From NCBI GenBank assembly GCA_022410635.1, contig JAJVDF010000258.1, positions 81,416 through 145,415 on the forward strand: DNA of 64,000 nt, written 5' to 3'. Below are positions 25,273 to 36,400 of the stretch, in pieces; the first letter of the stretch is position 1, and every line of letters begins with the position of its first letter. A program made the position numbers and the translations under genes. The notes under the pieces are model-generated. The model saw only the letters and a program-made list of their open reading frames with translations, was not told where the DNA came from and searched no databases. Source of the DNA: Tretioscincus oriximinensis (Eukaryota > Chordata > Lepidosauria > Squamata > Gymnophthalmidae).

Positions 25273-25350
25273 TTGCTAGTCTCAAAAGTATTACAAGCTC
25301 GCATTGCTGGGCTTTCGGGACAAAACCTAACATGGCTATTTCTTCCAAAA
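25273..25350 (+). mobile_element. Penelope-like relic, right part
   Basis: 'tgctagtctcaaaagtatta' onward and 'taacatggctatttctt' match the 3' terminal segment of the foldback elements at 29.5, 56.9 and 63.3 kb. This completes the element interrupted at 24712. Confidence 0.7.
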
Positions 25351-25599
25351 ATGTTTTTAAAGCATGTTTCCTTGTGAGGGTGTGGTTCAGTGTCAGCACA
25401 TGCATATACACTGCCAAGCCCAGCATATCAAGATTAGGGAATCACGTCTAAGAAATTTTATGCCATCCTAATTCCAAATATTGTAGATAACATAACTATA
25501 GCTGAAATTGGTGAGGTATATGTTCACCATTGTTAATATAACCTGCCATAAACTTTTCATTATCCTTAGGAGCATTACTCTTCCTTAGGCATTCTTTTG

Positions 25600-25720
25600 T
25601 AAACAGCTTTAAGTTTAATTTATATGATGATACAATATAATTAATTACACCCCGCCCTATACCCGAAGGTCTCAGGGTGGTCAACAATCAAATTCAAAAT
25701 TGACTTTAAAAACAGTATAA
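25600..25720 (-). repeat. SINE/Bov-B-type 3' tail, antisense
   Basis: 'cgccctatacccgaaggtct' at about 25652 is the reverse complement of the Sauria SINE 3' segment at 58105-58135. The head is missing, so this may be a truncated SINE or the 3' end of a Bov-B-like LINE. Confidence 0.6.
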
Positions 25721-25829
25721 AACAGTATCTAGAAGTGGGAAGAGAAATATGACACGCAGCTCTGGAGAATCTGTGCAAAGCTAGAATCCATGCCGTAACT
25801 GACAGGCAGTTTGGTTATATGAACCTTTG

Positions 25830-26100
25830 CATTGGAATTGCCTCCCCCCGGAAGCACGCCTGGCGCCATCTTTACAATCTTTTCGGCGCCTGGTAAAGAC
25901 CTGTCTCTTCACCCGGGCCTTTTCGGGTTAGCTCCCCCATCAGAGGACGACATTTTAAATTCTTNTGTTTCTTTTATGGTTTTAATGTTGTGAAGGTCAT
26001 GACGACCTGAATTTTTAACTTTTGTAAGCCGCCCTGGACACCTTCGGGGGGAAGGGCGGGGTAAAAATCTTTAAATAAATAAAATAAATAAATAAAAAAT
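25830..26100 (+). mobile_element. L2 LINE 3' end
   Basis: C-terminal L2-like sequence ('ctggcgccatctttacaatc') is followed by 'tttgtaagccgccctgga', a hairpin-prone 'ccttcggggg' segment and an AAATAAATAAA tail. An N lies at 25964. Confidence 0.82.
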
Positions 26101-28119
26101 TTTAACACTAGTATACTGTGTAGACTTGCTTCTACTATTGTCACCATTAAAAAGCATATACTGTAGGTCTATATATACTTTTGAATAGTTATTATAACAG
26201 AACCAAATCTTTAAAAGGAATGGGATGCAACTATGTACAACAGAAATGTTAGTCTTATGAAATGTGTGCTTAAAGAGATGCTCTTTAGATGAGTGTGAAA
26301 TTACAGACATTTTTGCCTACATTTCCCTGCCTGATCTCAAAGTGTTGGGAAGACTGCTTTTTTATCATTAAGGATTTAATAGTGTTGAAGTATCTTTTAC
26401 TGTAAGCCAAGTTGAGGATTTCCTGTTCAGTGACTAATCAGTAGTAAATACCCATGATCAGGATAGATGCTACATATGAAACAGAACCAAATCATAGCAC
26501 ATCATAGTAAGGTAAGTTCTCTGATATTTAGGAGCTTTCTTGGGGACTCCCGATTATCATGTATTGAAAAGATATCATAAGTAAATAAATTATGTGATGA
26601 TCACTTGCAGCCCAGATGACTAGGCAGCCATGTAGTCAGTGTACTATTTACCACCAGTGTGAACATATACCACCCAGATGTGCACAGTCCATGCATGCAT
26701 GATCACTGTTTTCAATATGTGTGCAGGCATGCTATCACCCCCTAAGAACCTGGCATCTGTGTCCAGATGTTAAGTACCAGTAATTTCACTATATTGGAAA
26801 AAAAAAAACACTATCAAAGCTGCTTTCTCCCACTCTTTAATATAGCATAACATATCATTATATAACACCATCTTCATTCCACTATAGCATGAATGTTACC
26901 AAACCATGCAGCAATAAAACCATATTCATATAATAATACCATTGAAAAAAACCTTTCATGTGGTTATAGTCATATTCATACAACTGCTTATAAAGCATTT
27001 TTATGTGTTTAGGATCAGGGGACCTTTTTTAAAAAAAACATGACTTTAAAAGGCCCTGTCTAACAACACTCTTTGTTTCATTCTGTACAGTCTATGAGTT
27101 CAATGTTGATTAAACGTAATATTTATATAAAAATTGCCTTGGAATGGAGNCACTCAAATAAAGCCTCCCATCAATTTAACACATTAAAAAGAGTTGGAAA
27201 GGATTGATATAAGAGATTGTATTAGTTTTTCATTTTCTTCCCATATNGAAAGAAATACCCATAGGCACATGTACAATGAGAGACTGAATTTATCATATGC
27301 CCTTTTAAAATATTAAACGTAGAAGAAATTTTTAGTATCCTTTTCATTTTCACAAAGATAGTTTTACTGCATTCAATAAATTGAGTGTGGCTTTTTAGCC
27401 CACTGTCAAGCAAAAAGCGACAGTTTGATTGAAGCTGGGTTTGTAAAAGTAAATTCATCATACCAAAAGTGAGATTCATTCTAAATTTTAGGGGTGGAGG
27501 GAGAAAAGCCAGGCTATTCATTTCTTTCAAAATGTTGACAATGTGCATCTTGGTTTAAACAGAGCTATTTTATTTAATCAGCTAGGCTAAAAGTAGAAAA
27601 ATCATACAGTAGATTATTTTTAAAAAACAGCTTAGTTTGAAGTAAGTTCTTTCAAAATGTTTTGTTATTTAAATTGGTCAAATTAAGAGGAGTGAATTAT
27701 TGAGTTACATGGTCAGGAATTGCTGATCTTACTAGTGGTAAGCTGCATGTGGGTTCCCAGAAAACATGAGAACGTAAGGATTGGCATATTAGACTACAGC
27801 CCATGTCTTCCTTTCCCATCCTTTCAAAATGACATATGAGGCCCTATATCTACTGTACTTTTGCTATTACACATTGACCCAAGTTACTTTCAGTTACATA
27901 TGTTTGCATTAAACAGCTTGATCCACATTAGAAGTTACTACACATGTAGAGTAGATGCTACTATTACTACTAATAGTAATTTATAATTCCCCTTCCATCA
28001 AAGGGCAGACCAACATACTTAAATTAATGGGGTCTACTAATAATCTATTTTAGGGAGCTGTTAATACATATCTAATGTAAATTAACAATAGTCCCATGAA
28101 AACAATAGTCCCATGCAGC
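26101..28119. other. unassigned, no gene seen
   Basis: AT-rich. The frame 27222-27548 (minus, 108 codons, one N) shows no recognisable domain. A palindrome-prone area lies at about 26830-26940. Ns occur at 27150 and 27247. Confidence 0.5.
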
Positions 28120-28300
28120 CTTAACGTGTATCATTGAAGACATACCTCTTTAATCTGAGCCTTTGTGGGGGGGAAAGTTCTACTTTCCCTATTTTCAGGT
28201 ACTGTGGTTTCAATGTTAATTTTGTTTTTTATTACTAACCACCCTAAGACCTTTGGTTATAGGGTGGAATAGAAATGTGAAAAAGGAAATAAATTATAAA
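28120..28300 (+). mobile_element. L2-like LINE 3' end
   Basis: 'acatacctctttaatctgag' is followed by 'taaccaccctaagacctttg' and an A-rich tail. The layout matches the L2 3' ends at 25.9 and 51.1 kb. Confidence 0.65.
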
Positions 28301-28371
28301 CAAATGATGAACTCCCTAATTCTATGCCAATAAGGCCTAAATTTAAAACATCCAAAAATACCATTTTGAGT

Positions 28372-28450
28372 TAGAATCATAACGTTGGGAGGGACCTTCA
28401 GGGTCATCAGGTCCAACTCCCTGCTCAATGCAGGATTCATTAACCATTGG
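28372..28450 (-). mobile_element. CR1 3' end fragment
   Basis: 'tagaatcataacgttgggag' then 'ccaactccctgctcaatgca' is the antisense of the CR1 3' end at 13200-13265. Confidence 0.88.
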
Positions 28451-29353
28451 GGAAAGCAGATTGGGGAAAACAGAAGTAAGTATTATTGTCATCATAGAAA
28501 TATTTATTAATTGAAAGAGGGTTGTATCTCTGTCCACGGTATTCACAAAGGGCATCAAAAGAAATGGGTGAATTTTCAAAAGGCTTTTTTGTAGCAGAGA
28601 GTTGAAAAATTTGTTAACAGTCTAGATTCTATTCACCAACTATGACTGTCTGTGACATGGTGACCTGTTCTAGCAACAAGAGATAGCACTGCTTTCTTCC
28701 CCCTAGTTCTACAACCCTGTTGTGAATGAGATTTGCTCATTGACTGAATAGCAGAATCCTATAAAACAGTTTCACTACTGTTTGGGTTGGGTATGAGAGA
28801 AAAGCACAATATCAAGGTATGAGAAATTTTAGATTAAAGTTGTTTTCACTTGTCAGAAAAAGCAGCTCAGATGCACCTCAGACAGATAGCATGTGGCATG
28901 GATGTTCTCATCTCCCATTTATTTCAGCTCTTCTAGTATAGAATGTTCATAGGATGGTGAAGGGACAGAATAGTATGTGAATGTATATGAATGGTTTCAT
29001 CTTGGAACCATCTCTGAAGGCACAGGTAAGTTTCAGAGTGAGAAAATGCATCGTCAGAGTGTTATATTTTTCCCTTTCATCCTATCTAACCAAGAAAATT
29101 CCCCTTTGAATTAAATAATGCAGGAGGAAAATGAAGAGTCATTTGTTGATGCATTCTATCACTTTGAAATATATTGGTTATTAATTAAAATGTAGGTGTA
29201 GTTGATCCCAAAGTCACTTCAGTATAGGCCTTTTGCTTCTTTTTTTAACTATATGAGATCACAGCTATTGATATACATAGATTTGAATAGCTGTGTTTCA
29301 CTGGCAGAACAAACTGCCTAGAAAGTTTGTTCTGTTTTGCCAGTTTGATCGTC
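28451..29353. other. unassigned, no gene seen
   Basis: AT-rich, nothing recognised. Confidence 0.5.
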
Positions 29354-29589
29354 AACTTCTTTCTAGCAAAGGAGCTAGCAGCACTTTGAGACTAACTTGA
29401 GAAAAGTGGTTGGCATAAGCTTTCGTAGACAGGTCTACTTCTTCAGATGCTCATCTGAAGAAGTAGACCTGTCTACGAAAGCTTATGCCAACCACTTTTC
29501 TCAAGTTAGTCTCAAAGTGCTGCTAGCTCCTTTGCTGGACTTTCTGCTAGACTAACACGGCTATTTCTCTAAAATTAACTTCTTTCTAG
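29354..29589. mobile_element. foldback element A: perfect 83-bp palindrome with 13-bp TSD
   Basis: The arms 29367-29449 and 29452-29534 are exact reverse complements, separated by two bases. A tail follows on the right only (to 29576, 'gactaacacggctatttctc'). The duplication 'aacttctttctag' flanks it exactly at 29354-29366 and 29577-29589. Each arm holds a hammerhead-like core; in the right arm CTGAAGA is at 29455-29461 and GAAA at 29477-29480, around a self-complementary GTAGAC/GTCTAC stem. Elements B (56.3 kb) and C (62.6 kb) are larger relatives. Confidence 0.9.
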
Positions 29590-32500
29590 AAATTGACAAC
29601 CATTTCTGTATTTCTGCCCATAAAACTATATGAAAGCGGTACCTAGCAGCAACAACAACAACTATATATACATATATATATTATGTATTTTATTTTTACC
29701 CCAGCCTATATCTGATCAAGGCAGACAACAGTAAAAATATTGTCATATTAATAGTATATGTTATGTTCTTATGTACAGTGTAGAATAAACGCTATTGAAT
29801 TCAATAAGGCATACTACTCAATAAACATAGAATTGCTTTGTTTAAAACATCTTTCTAGCTATATAACTCAGAGGTATTATTTCAGTTCAGAGCAAAAGTG
29901 TTTGATGTTTATCTTACACAGCTTTTTATGTACTTTCAAAGCAAGGAGAAATGAGCTCTAATTGTGCTTCAGTACCCTTCTGTAGGCAATATTTTCATGT
30001 TGACAATAATTCAATCAAGGATTTTTGTTCTTTTAATTTTCTAAATAAGGTTTTGCTGAGATTAAGACGAATTGCTAAAGAATACCCAGCAAAATGTACT
30101 GTCTACACATGAGTGTGCATTCATCTACCAACTGTAACAAGCCAATTAGATAAATACAATTGTCACAGAATAACTGATTCATTTATCAAAGTAGCAATTA
30201 TTTGTGTATACGGTTATAAATTATTAAAGTAAGAAATCTCTAGAGTGTATGTATTTTTGCCGGGATCGAAAACGGGCCTTGAGGTTACTATTAGATTACT
30301 TTGGTTGTGCCGTTACCACATGTTTGTGTGGTTGAACAGTCCTCCTAGAGCCAGAGGATCCAAATTAGCCTCCACCCTGGGAACTCCATTGTGCTCTAAA
30401 GATAAACTTCTTCAAAGACTTGTTCACCTGGACATAGCTGGTCTGACATGATCTTTGTTGATGAACACATGAAGATGGCTGACTTCTGCAACCGCTTTTC
30501 TTAGTGCAAAGATGCTGAAGAAAAGCACTGAACCGGGCAAAACCATTGAAGATCGCTGTAAAACTAATCTTTGCCATCTGTCATGGATTTCATGGACAGT
30601 CTAGCTGGAAAGACTTTTTTTCCTGGGTGAAATATTGTTGCAGGGAGTGGGACTGGGAGAAAGGTGGGACAGGGAGAGGGGGAATGCAACTGTTTGTAAT
30701 CTCATCCAGCTTTTTCTTTTTCATTTTGAAAAGGATTAAAACACAGCAATCCTTTTTGCAGACCAGGCTTTGATATGGAATGAAACCCATCTTTGATATT
30801 TTGCATTGTTGATTTCTTCAGTGTATTAGAAAATGGCAGTAAAAACCAAAAATGGCAACTATGAAAAAACAAAATAAATAATTACAGAGTGTTCATTCTA
30901 TTTCTATGCATCAGCTTTAATTGAGGATCCTTACTCCTTGATTCTGTAATCTGGACTCTCTCAGTATCTTTAATGGATTAGATTTATGCCCACAAAAATG
31001 TGTAACATATAAAGCTGATATGTTAATCCTTTATCTTGGAAATGCATTTCAGTCCCTGCTTATGATGGGATTTTTCTATAACGTCAACCTTATTTTATGA
31101 GTTCAAAGAGGCCTTAGCTAAGTTCATGGAAAAATTAAATATTAATGTAGTCAGGTGGAAGGAAAGTTTGCAAGTCTTTTGTACCGTGTGATGAGATAAT
31201 ATTGTTCTTTATGTGCAGGTATAAAGTGAGATAACCGGGGTAAATTTTGTTGGAAATTCCCATGTGGATGCTGTTACTGTACCCCAGAGTAGAATATTAA
31301 CAAGAAAACCTTACAATCTCTAGATTCATTAACTATTCAAATATATCTAAAGGGCATTTCTCCATGATGCAATGAAAATAGCTTTCCCAGGTCTTCAGGA
31401 TGGGCTGCTTACATATCCTCCCTCCAAAACATTTGTGGGAAGACTCTTGCACTCTAATAACCTAGAAAAGGATCTTAAAGGTCAGTGTCTCTCCAAAGTT
31501 GCTACCTTGAATCTTGACATGTCACCTGTGGCTCATTGATTGAATGCATAAAAAAATGAGTTACCACAAAGAGTGAAAAGGCTGCTATACACATTCACAG
31601 ATGCATAGGCTGTTTTGTGTACATCGTAACGAACACAGTTTGACCCATCAGCAATTGAAAAGGAATTTGTATTGATAGACCATAGTCCCTCACAATGAAA
31701 GAAGTTCATATATTGCAAATGTGTAGCCAGAGAACATAGATTTTTGTTACCTCTGTGTTAGTTTGGTAGCATGTTCTACAGCGTGGTGATCTCTCAAAGC
31801 TTATATTTTTCTTCAGTTACCTTAAACTATCCAGAAGCCTCTCTTCCAATTTAATGAGACCATAGTCACACTAATATATTTCACTGCATTGGATGGAGTA
31901 TAGACTCAACCACATGGCTCAAAATTACCTCTTAGTCCAGTAGCCATTTTTAAAACGGCTGCTAAACCAGNACATGGAGTGATACAAAAGACATATGTTG
32001 TAGCATCTGGTTTAGAACAGATCCTCAATTTAGTGGTACATCAAAGTGTGNCATCAAAATAAAGACTTCAAGGCCAGAATATTTAATTCTTACAAAATAC
32101 TGTACAATTGAGGTTCTTGGTGAACGTTTTATTATTTACAAGTAGTTCTCAGCTTTCTGAGCTAATTCATCCCAAATTCTTACTCGTTAGCTGAGAACAT
32201 GTAAAGAGAGAGNTGTTTTTTCCTTGTGCCCCACCTTNACTCCTCTTAAGGGCCCCTTTAACTAAATCACTAGCCAATTAGTCCAGGAAAAAACAAATTA
32301 AGCTCATTCTATTGGACTGAAGAAAATTTAAAAGTAGATGGTCAGGGCCAATGTCAAACTTGTAAGCTTTAACTGAGAGCTTGGAAAGCAAAAACTTCCT
32401 GTACTTGTGTTCTGAGTAATAAAAAGGATGGAAATAACAAGGAGAACTTAGTTAAGAAAACAGAACAAATGCTAGGAAATTCAAAGCAATATCCCTTTTA

Positions 32501-32899
32501 TAAATATATATCTATTATCTTTGTTCATTTTGGGGCAATATATCTTTCTCAAGCGCTGGGCAAATCATACTTTCAGAAGACTCTATCATACTTAACAACT
32601 GCACTTGTAAAAAGCTTTCTTTGCAGAATGTTACATAGCTATTTCCAGGGAAGCTGAATACAGTAAATATCTGTTTGAAATTCATAAATATAACCACCCT
32701 CATATGTCTTCCAATATCTGAAGTCTTAAATTGTGCTTAAATTTCATTTTTATGCTTATTGTAGGAGTTCAATTTATTTTACGTTCATGAAAGTCTGTTC
32801 AGAAAAAATATATATAAAAAAGATCACTGAAGAAATCAAAACAAGTCTTATTATTTACAAAATGATATTTCTGAAATGGCCCAGTTATTCTCAAGCTTT
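29590..32899. other. unassigned, no gene seen
   Basis: No host gene recognised. A short antisense LINE tail may lie at 29685-29740. The block 30240-30580 is locally GC-richer with frames on both strands (30245-30451, 30365-30577), none recognisable. Several Ns start at 31971. Confidence 0.5.
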
Positions 32900-33200
32900 T
32901 GGAAGAAGAAGAAAAAGAAGAAGAAAAAGGAAGAGGAGGAGGAGGAAGAGGAAGAGGAAGAAGAAGAAGAACTGGGTTCTTACACCCTGCTTTTCTCACC
33001 TTTTCAAGGCTGACATTTTATCTTCCTCACCAGGCTATCTACTTGCAGTCAGTTGCAATTTCTTGCGATTCATGTTTTCGAATAGCTGGGTTGGCTAGAG
33101 CTACAGGCTAGTGGAAGGTGCTCACCCATCCCCAGGTCTAACACATGGCTATGAAATCCCATCTCCCAGATGAGAGACCATTTCCTTAGCAACTGAGCTC
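32900..33200 (-). repeat. tRNA-derived SINE with (CTT)n tail, copy 3
   Basis: Minus-strand copy. A GAA/GGA-rich tail sits at 32900-32970, then 'actgggttcttacacc' and the core towards the tRNA-like head near 33195. Compared with the other copies, an internal block near 33009-33040 is shortened. The open frames over the purine-rich tail are not genes. Confidence 0.85.
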
Positions 33201-33283
33201 TGAAATATTTAGAATAGGATGCAGAGATTTAATGTTTTAAAATATTTTATTTATGAACTAGTCATTTTATTATCTTTATAATA

Positions 33284-33517
33284 TACAGGGTGCTTCAAAA
33301 AAAATATGCACACTTTGAACTTCCATCGAAAATTTATTTACTGTTCTACAAAGTTAAATTTCAGGATTTCCGGATTTGAACAGTATTAACATTTGTAATT
33401 TACGTTTTATTTACATTGGACTTTAAGCTTTCTAATTTCCTGAAATTTAACTTTGTAGAACAGTAAATAAATTTTCTATGGAAGTTCAAAATGTGTATAC
33501 ATTTTTGAAGCACCCTG

Positions 33518-33519
<2 letters not shown>
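33284..33519. mobile_element. mariner-like palindromic MITE with TA duplication
   Basis: The element is 33286-33517 (232 bp). Arms 33286-33365 and 33439-33517 are inverted repeats with very few differences. The ends read 'cagggtgcttcaaaaa' and its complement, flanked by TA on both sides (33284-33285, 33518-33519). TA duplication and a CAGGGTG start fit the Tc1/mariner superfamily. It carries no transposase. Confidence 0.88.
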
Positions 33520-33549
<30 letters not shown>

Positions 33550-33551
33550 TG
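33518..33551. repeat. (AT)n microsatellite
   Basis: TATATACATATATAT-type run directly abutting the right end of the mariner-like MITE. Confidence 0.9.
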
Positions 33552-34382
33552 TAAAACAGTTATTTTAGGTGTTACAAATTGTGTTAAATTTCAGGTGACT
33601 CAATGTACAAATAGGCACTGGTTTAACCTGTCCAAAGATACTATCATAATCTTTCTTAATTCCTTGCCCATCTGTTTTATGTGCTCATATTAAATACACA
33701 TCTTCTGTTGATCATCTCCTTTATATAGTTTTATCAGGTTGTATCTGGTATCTAATACTATGATTAATGGTTAATCTTCAGACCATATCATTAATACTGT
33801 TTCTATAATCTGTAAAGCAATATTGCAAAATGTCTTAGGGGAGTTAGCATGTGGCAGGTACTGTTCTCATCTTAATTCATTTCCAGTCTATAAAGCTCCA
33901 TTTTCNGTCTTTAATGTAGATTAGGGATGGAATGGAAACTTCAGTATATGGCACCTCTCATCCACTTTTGAATCTTTTATTTTTTACTCTTATGTGGATA
34001 CAATTTTCACGATCTTATGTGGAAGACCAATCAGTCAGTTCTTGTAGAAGATCATAAAAATGTTGGTATTAATTTTGAGATCCATAGCTGAAAGGCAGCT
34101 ACCTTACTTCTCATGTGTTATCTATATGACAATTGTGGCCACTGAAATGTCCTTATACTTCATTATATTGTTAAGCACATCAGAGCTAACTTGTACTTCC
34201 ATAATTCCGGTTGTGGGACTGAAACTGTTTTAAAAGCAGGTCTGTGACTAAGCCCTTGGATACTCACGTACGGGGGAGGAAGGGAGAAANTTCTCTGAAG
34301 AGAGGAACTTCTCTGAAGAATGTGACTAAAAGATACCATAGGGTTTTTTTGGTGTTTTTTTTTTGGGTAGTGAAAAAGTCAC
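33552..34382. other. unassigned, no gene seen
   Basis: AT-rich, with Ns at about 33906 and 34290. Nothing recognised. Confidence 0.5.
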
Positions 34383-35112
34383 TAAGGCTGCATTCCCATT
34401 AGAACTTTTAAAAGGAATGGAAAACGGATTTTATCATTCCAAAATGAAAGCAAAGTGAGGGCTTAATTTTACCTGAGCATTCATTCCACATTAACATCCC
34501 AATTGTTGTGAGCTGAGCGTGCTTAATGAATCTTCCTGAAGAGAAGGTGGTAGCTTAACAGCCAGGACAGCTTCAAAACAGGACTAGACAGGTTTATGGA
34601 CACCATATAAATGGGTACTTTGAAGGATGTCTGGATGCTGCCTCTGGGATGGAGCANCAGGCAGTATTCCTGAAATACCATTTGGAGGAAGTCATGAACA
34701 GGTGCATATTTTGCTTTCTTCTGTTCATACTGCCCAGGTGCATCTGTGGTCCTCTGTGTTAGACAGAATGCTGGACTAGATTGGCTCTGGCCTGATCCAG
34801 TATGGCTCTTCTTATGTTCTTATGTTCTTAGCCTACTGAGCCTAGAGGGAATGCCAAAGAAAAGTGCCCCCAGCCCCCACTCTCTTGCTCGCTTTTTGTT
34901 GTCTGATCTCTATTGTCAGTGTACAAGTGGCGCGAATTACAAAAAGCAGCAGNGACGATGCAATTTCAGCACAAACTGCGGAGCAGAAACCTGTCGTGTG
35001 NGTTTAGACACTGCAGAACTTCCAAGCCCGTTTTTATGGTACAGTAGTCGGAACAATGGACTTTGGTGTCACAGTCATTTGTNNATTAAGGGGCAATGGG
35101 AATGCAGCCTAA
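34383..35112. mobile_element. Harbinger-like TIR element holding a CR1
   Basis: The ends 34386-34400 ('ggctgcattcccatt') and 35095-35109 are exact 15-bp inverted repeats. TAA flanks both (34383-34385, 35110-35112), matching the three-base duplications of PIF/Harbinger elements. A CR1 3' end (34527-34830) lies inside it. Without the CR1 the element is about 420 bp and shows no transposase. Five or so Ns fall in the right half. Confidence 0.78.
34527..34830 (+). mobile_element. CR1 3' end inserted in a Harbinger-like element
   Basis: It matches the CR1 3' region at 40400-40698 along its length and ends in two to three 'ttcttatg' repeats. It begins abruptly with 'cttcctgaagagaaggtggt', the usual 5' truncation. 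Confidence 0.9.
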
Positions 35113-36221
35113 TACATTCAAGGAACGAACACCAGTTATCCTAGAGGTTTCTTCAGGGAACCATGATGTACTTTCATGAATTAGGCATACATTTAAAACT
35201 ATGAAAATAATTTGAGGTGCATATAAGGTCTTNGTGTTATCCATTGATTATTATTCATTTCTCAGTTTGAATTAAAGACTGATGTCTGCAGTACAAATTT
35301 GTTTTAGTTCTGACAACGCTGAAATGTGGCTACGGCAATGGTTGNGTTTGGTATTTTCTGGTTAATAATTAAAGAAATGTTAGACACCGTTATTGGTCTT
35401 TTGTAATTAAGGAAAAACAAACTTCAAATAGATAGGATGGACAATATTTAAACATATTTTGAAAACTGCTGTGGATAATAAAAACATATGTTTTGAATCA
35501 AACACCATTTTCTTTCAGTGGCAGGAAGATTTTATTAGAAGGAGGGTCAAACCAAAATACCAGTAAAATATGAGTTCTCTGAAGGATTCATTTTCATTGC
35601 ATAATAGGTTGAAGTCAGTGACTGCTAAAACCAACTGTAAAAAAAANGCTATTGACATTACCGAATTTTGGATTGGGACCTGACATTTTGGAAATGACAT
35701 TTGACAATCCTATGCTGTCTCAGAAAGAACAATGAAACCATAACTGCTTCTGTAGAATTATGAAAATTCACATTCATCTATTCACTTTTCAGAAATCCTA
35801 CTTGCNAAACTCTGTTTATCTAATGGTAGACAGAAAGCAAACTGGGTTACCTCTGTAGGGATTATGATGATATATGAAACAGCAAACTTTTCCATGCTTC
35901 CTTAATTTAGAAGTAAAGTCCTGACAGCTTGACTGCTTCTTTCCAAAATTATAGTTCATTACAAAAGAGAAGAAAATAAAATTGCCAGGAGCTAGTAGTA
36001 GATCTTTATCAAGTTTCTTCAGTCTTATTTTGCTATTAGCCTTCATTATAGGCATTTTCTGACTTTGGATTGTTTTAAGATGGTCTGATATCAGCCATGA
36101 TTCTCTATAGTAATTCTATTCAAAGGTATAAAGTGAGCTAACAGAACAAACTTTGATGAAATTTACCAGTTCACAAGTTTAATTTACCTACTCATCTCAA
36201 AGGTAAAATATCTCTTTATTT
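35113..36221. other. unassigned, no gene seen
   Basis: AT-rich and rich in single Ns (35233, 35345, 35647, 35806). Nothing recognised. Confidence 0.5.
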
Positions 36222-36400
36222 CCCAGAGTCACAATAGTCCCTGAAAACTTTGTGAAAGGACAATATTTGGACAAATCACAGGGCCTGGAGTGATGGCATC
36301 AACGTTCCTAAACTAGGGCCAGGCTGGCAGCAGTTGCCATGGGACCCAGTCAACCATAGCAGCAAGAACAAAGAAGGAATAACATAAGAAGAGGGAAAGA
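36222..36400 (-). repeat. unclassified dispersed repeat, copy 2
   Basis: Reverse complement of the block at 16665-16850, matching through 'tgccatgggaccc', 'cacagggcctggagtgatgg' and 'ggacaatatttgg'. See copy 1. Confidence 0.75.

Noticed and set aside
24828..25426. Frames of 158, 137 and 109 codons with long Arg, Glu, Lys, Leu and Phe runs
   Set aside because: They are translations of the (CTT)n SINE tail in different frames.
29367..29534. Classical DNA transposon for the palindrome
   Set aside because: The two ends are not equivalent: only the right end has the terminal segment, and left ends vary between copies.
32733..33098. 121-codon frame with basic and arginine-rich tail
   Set aside because: The arginine/lysine-rich part is the GAA-rich tail of a minus-strand SINE.
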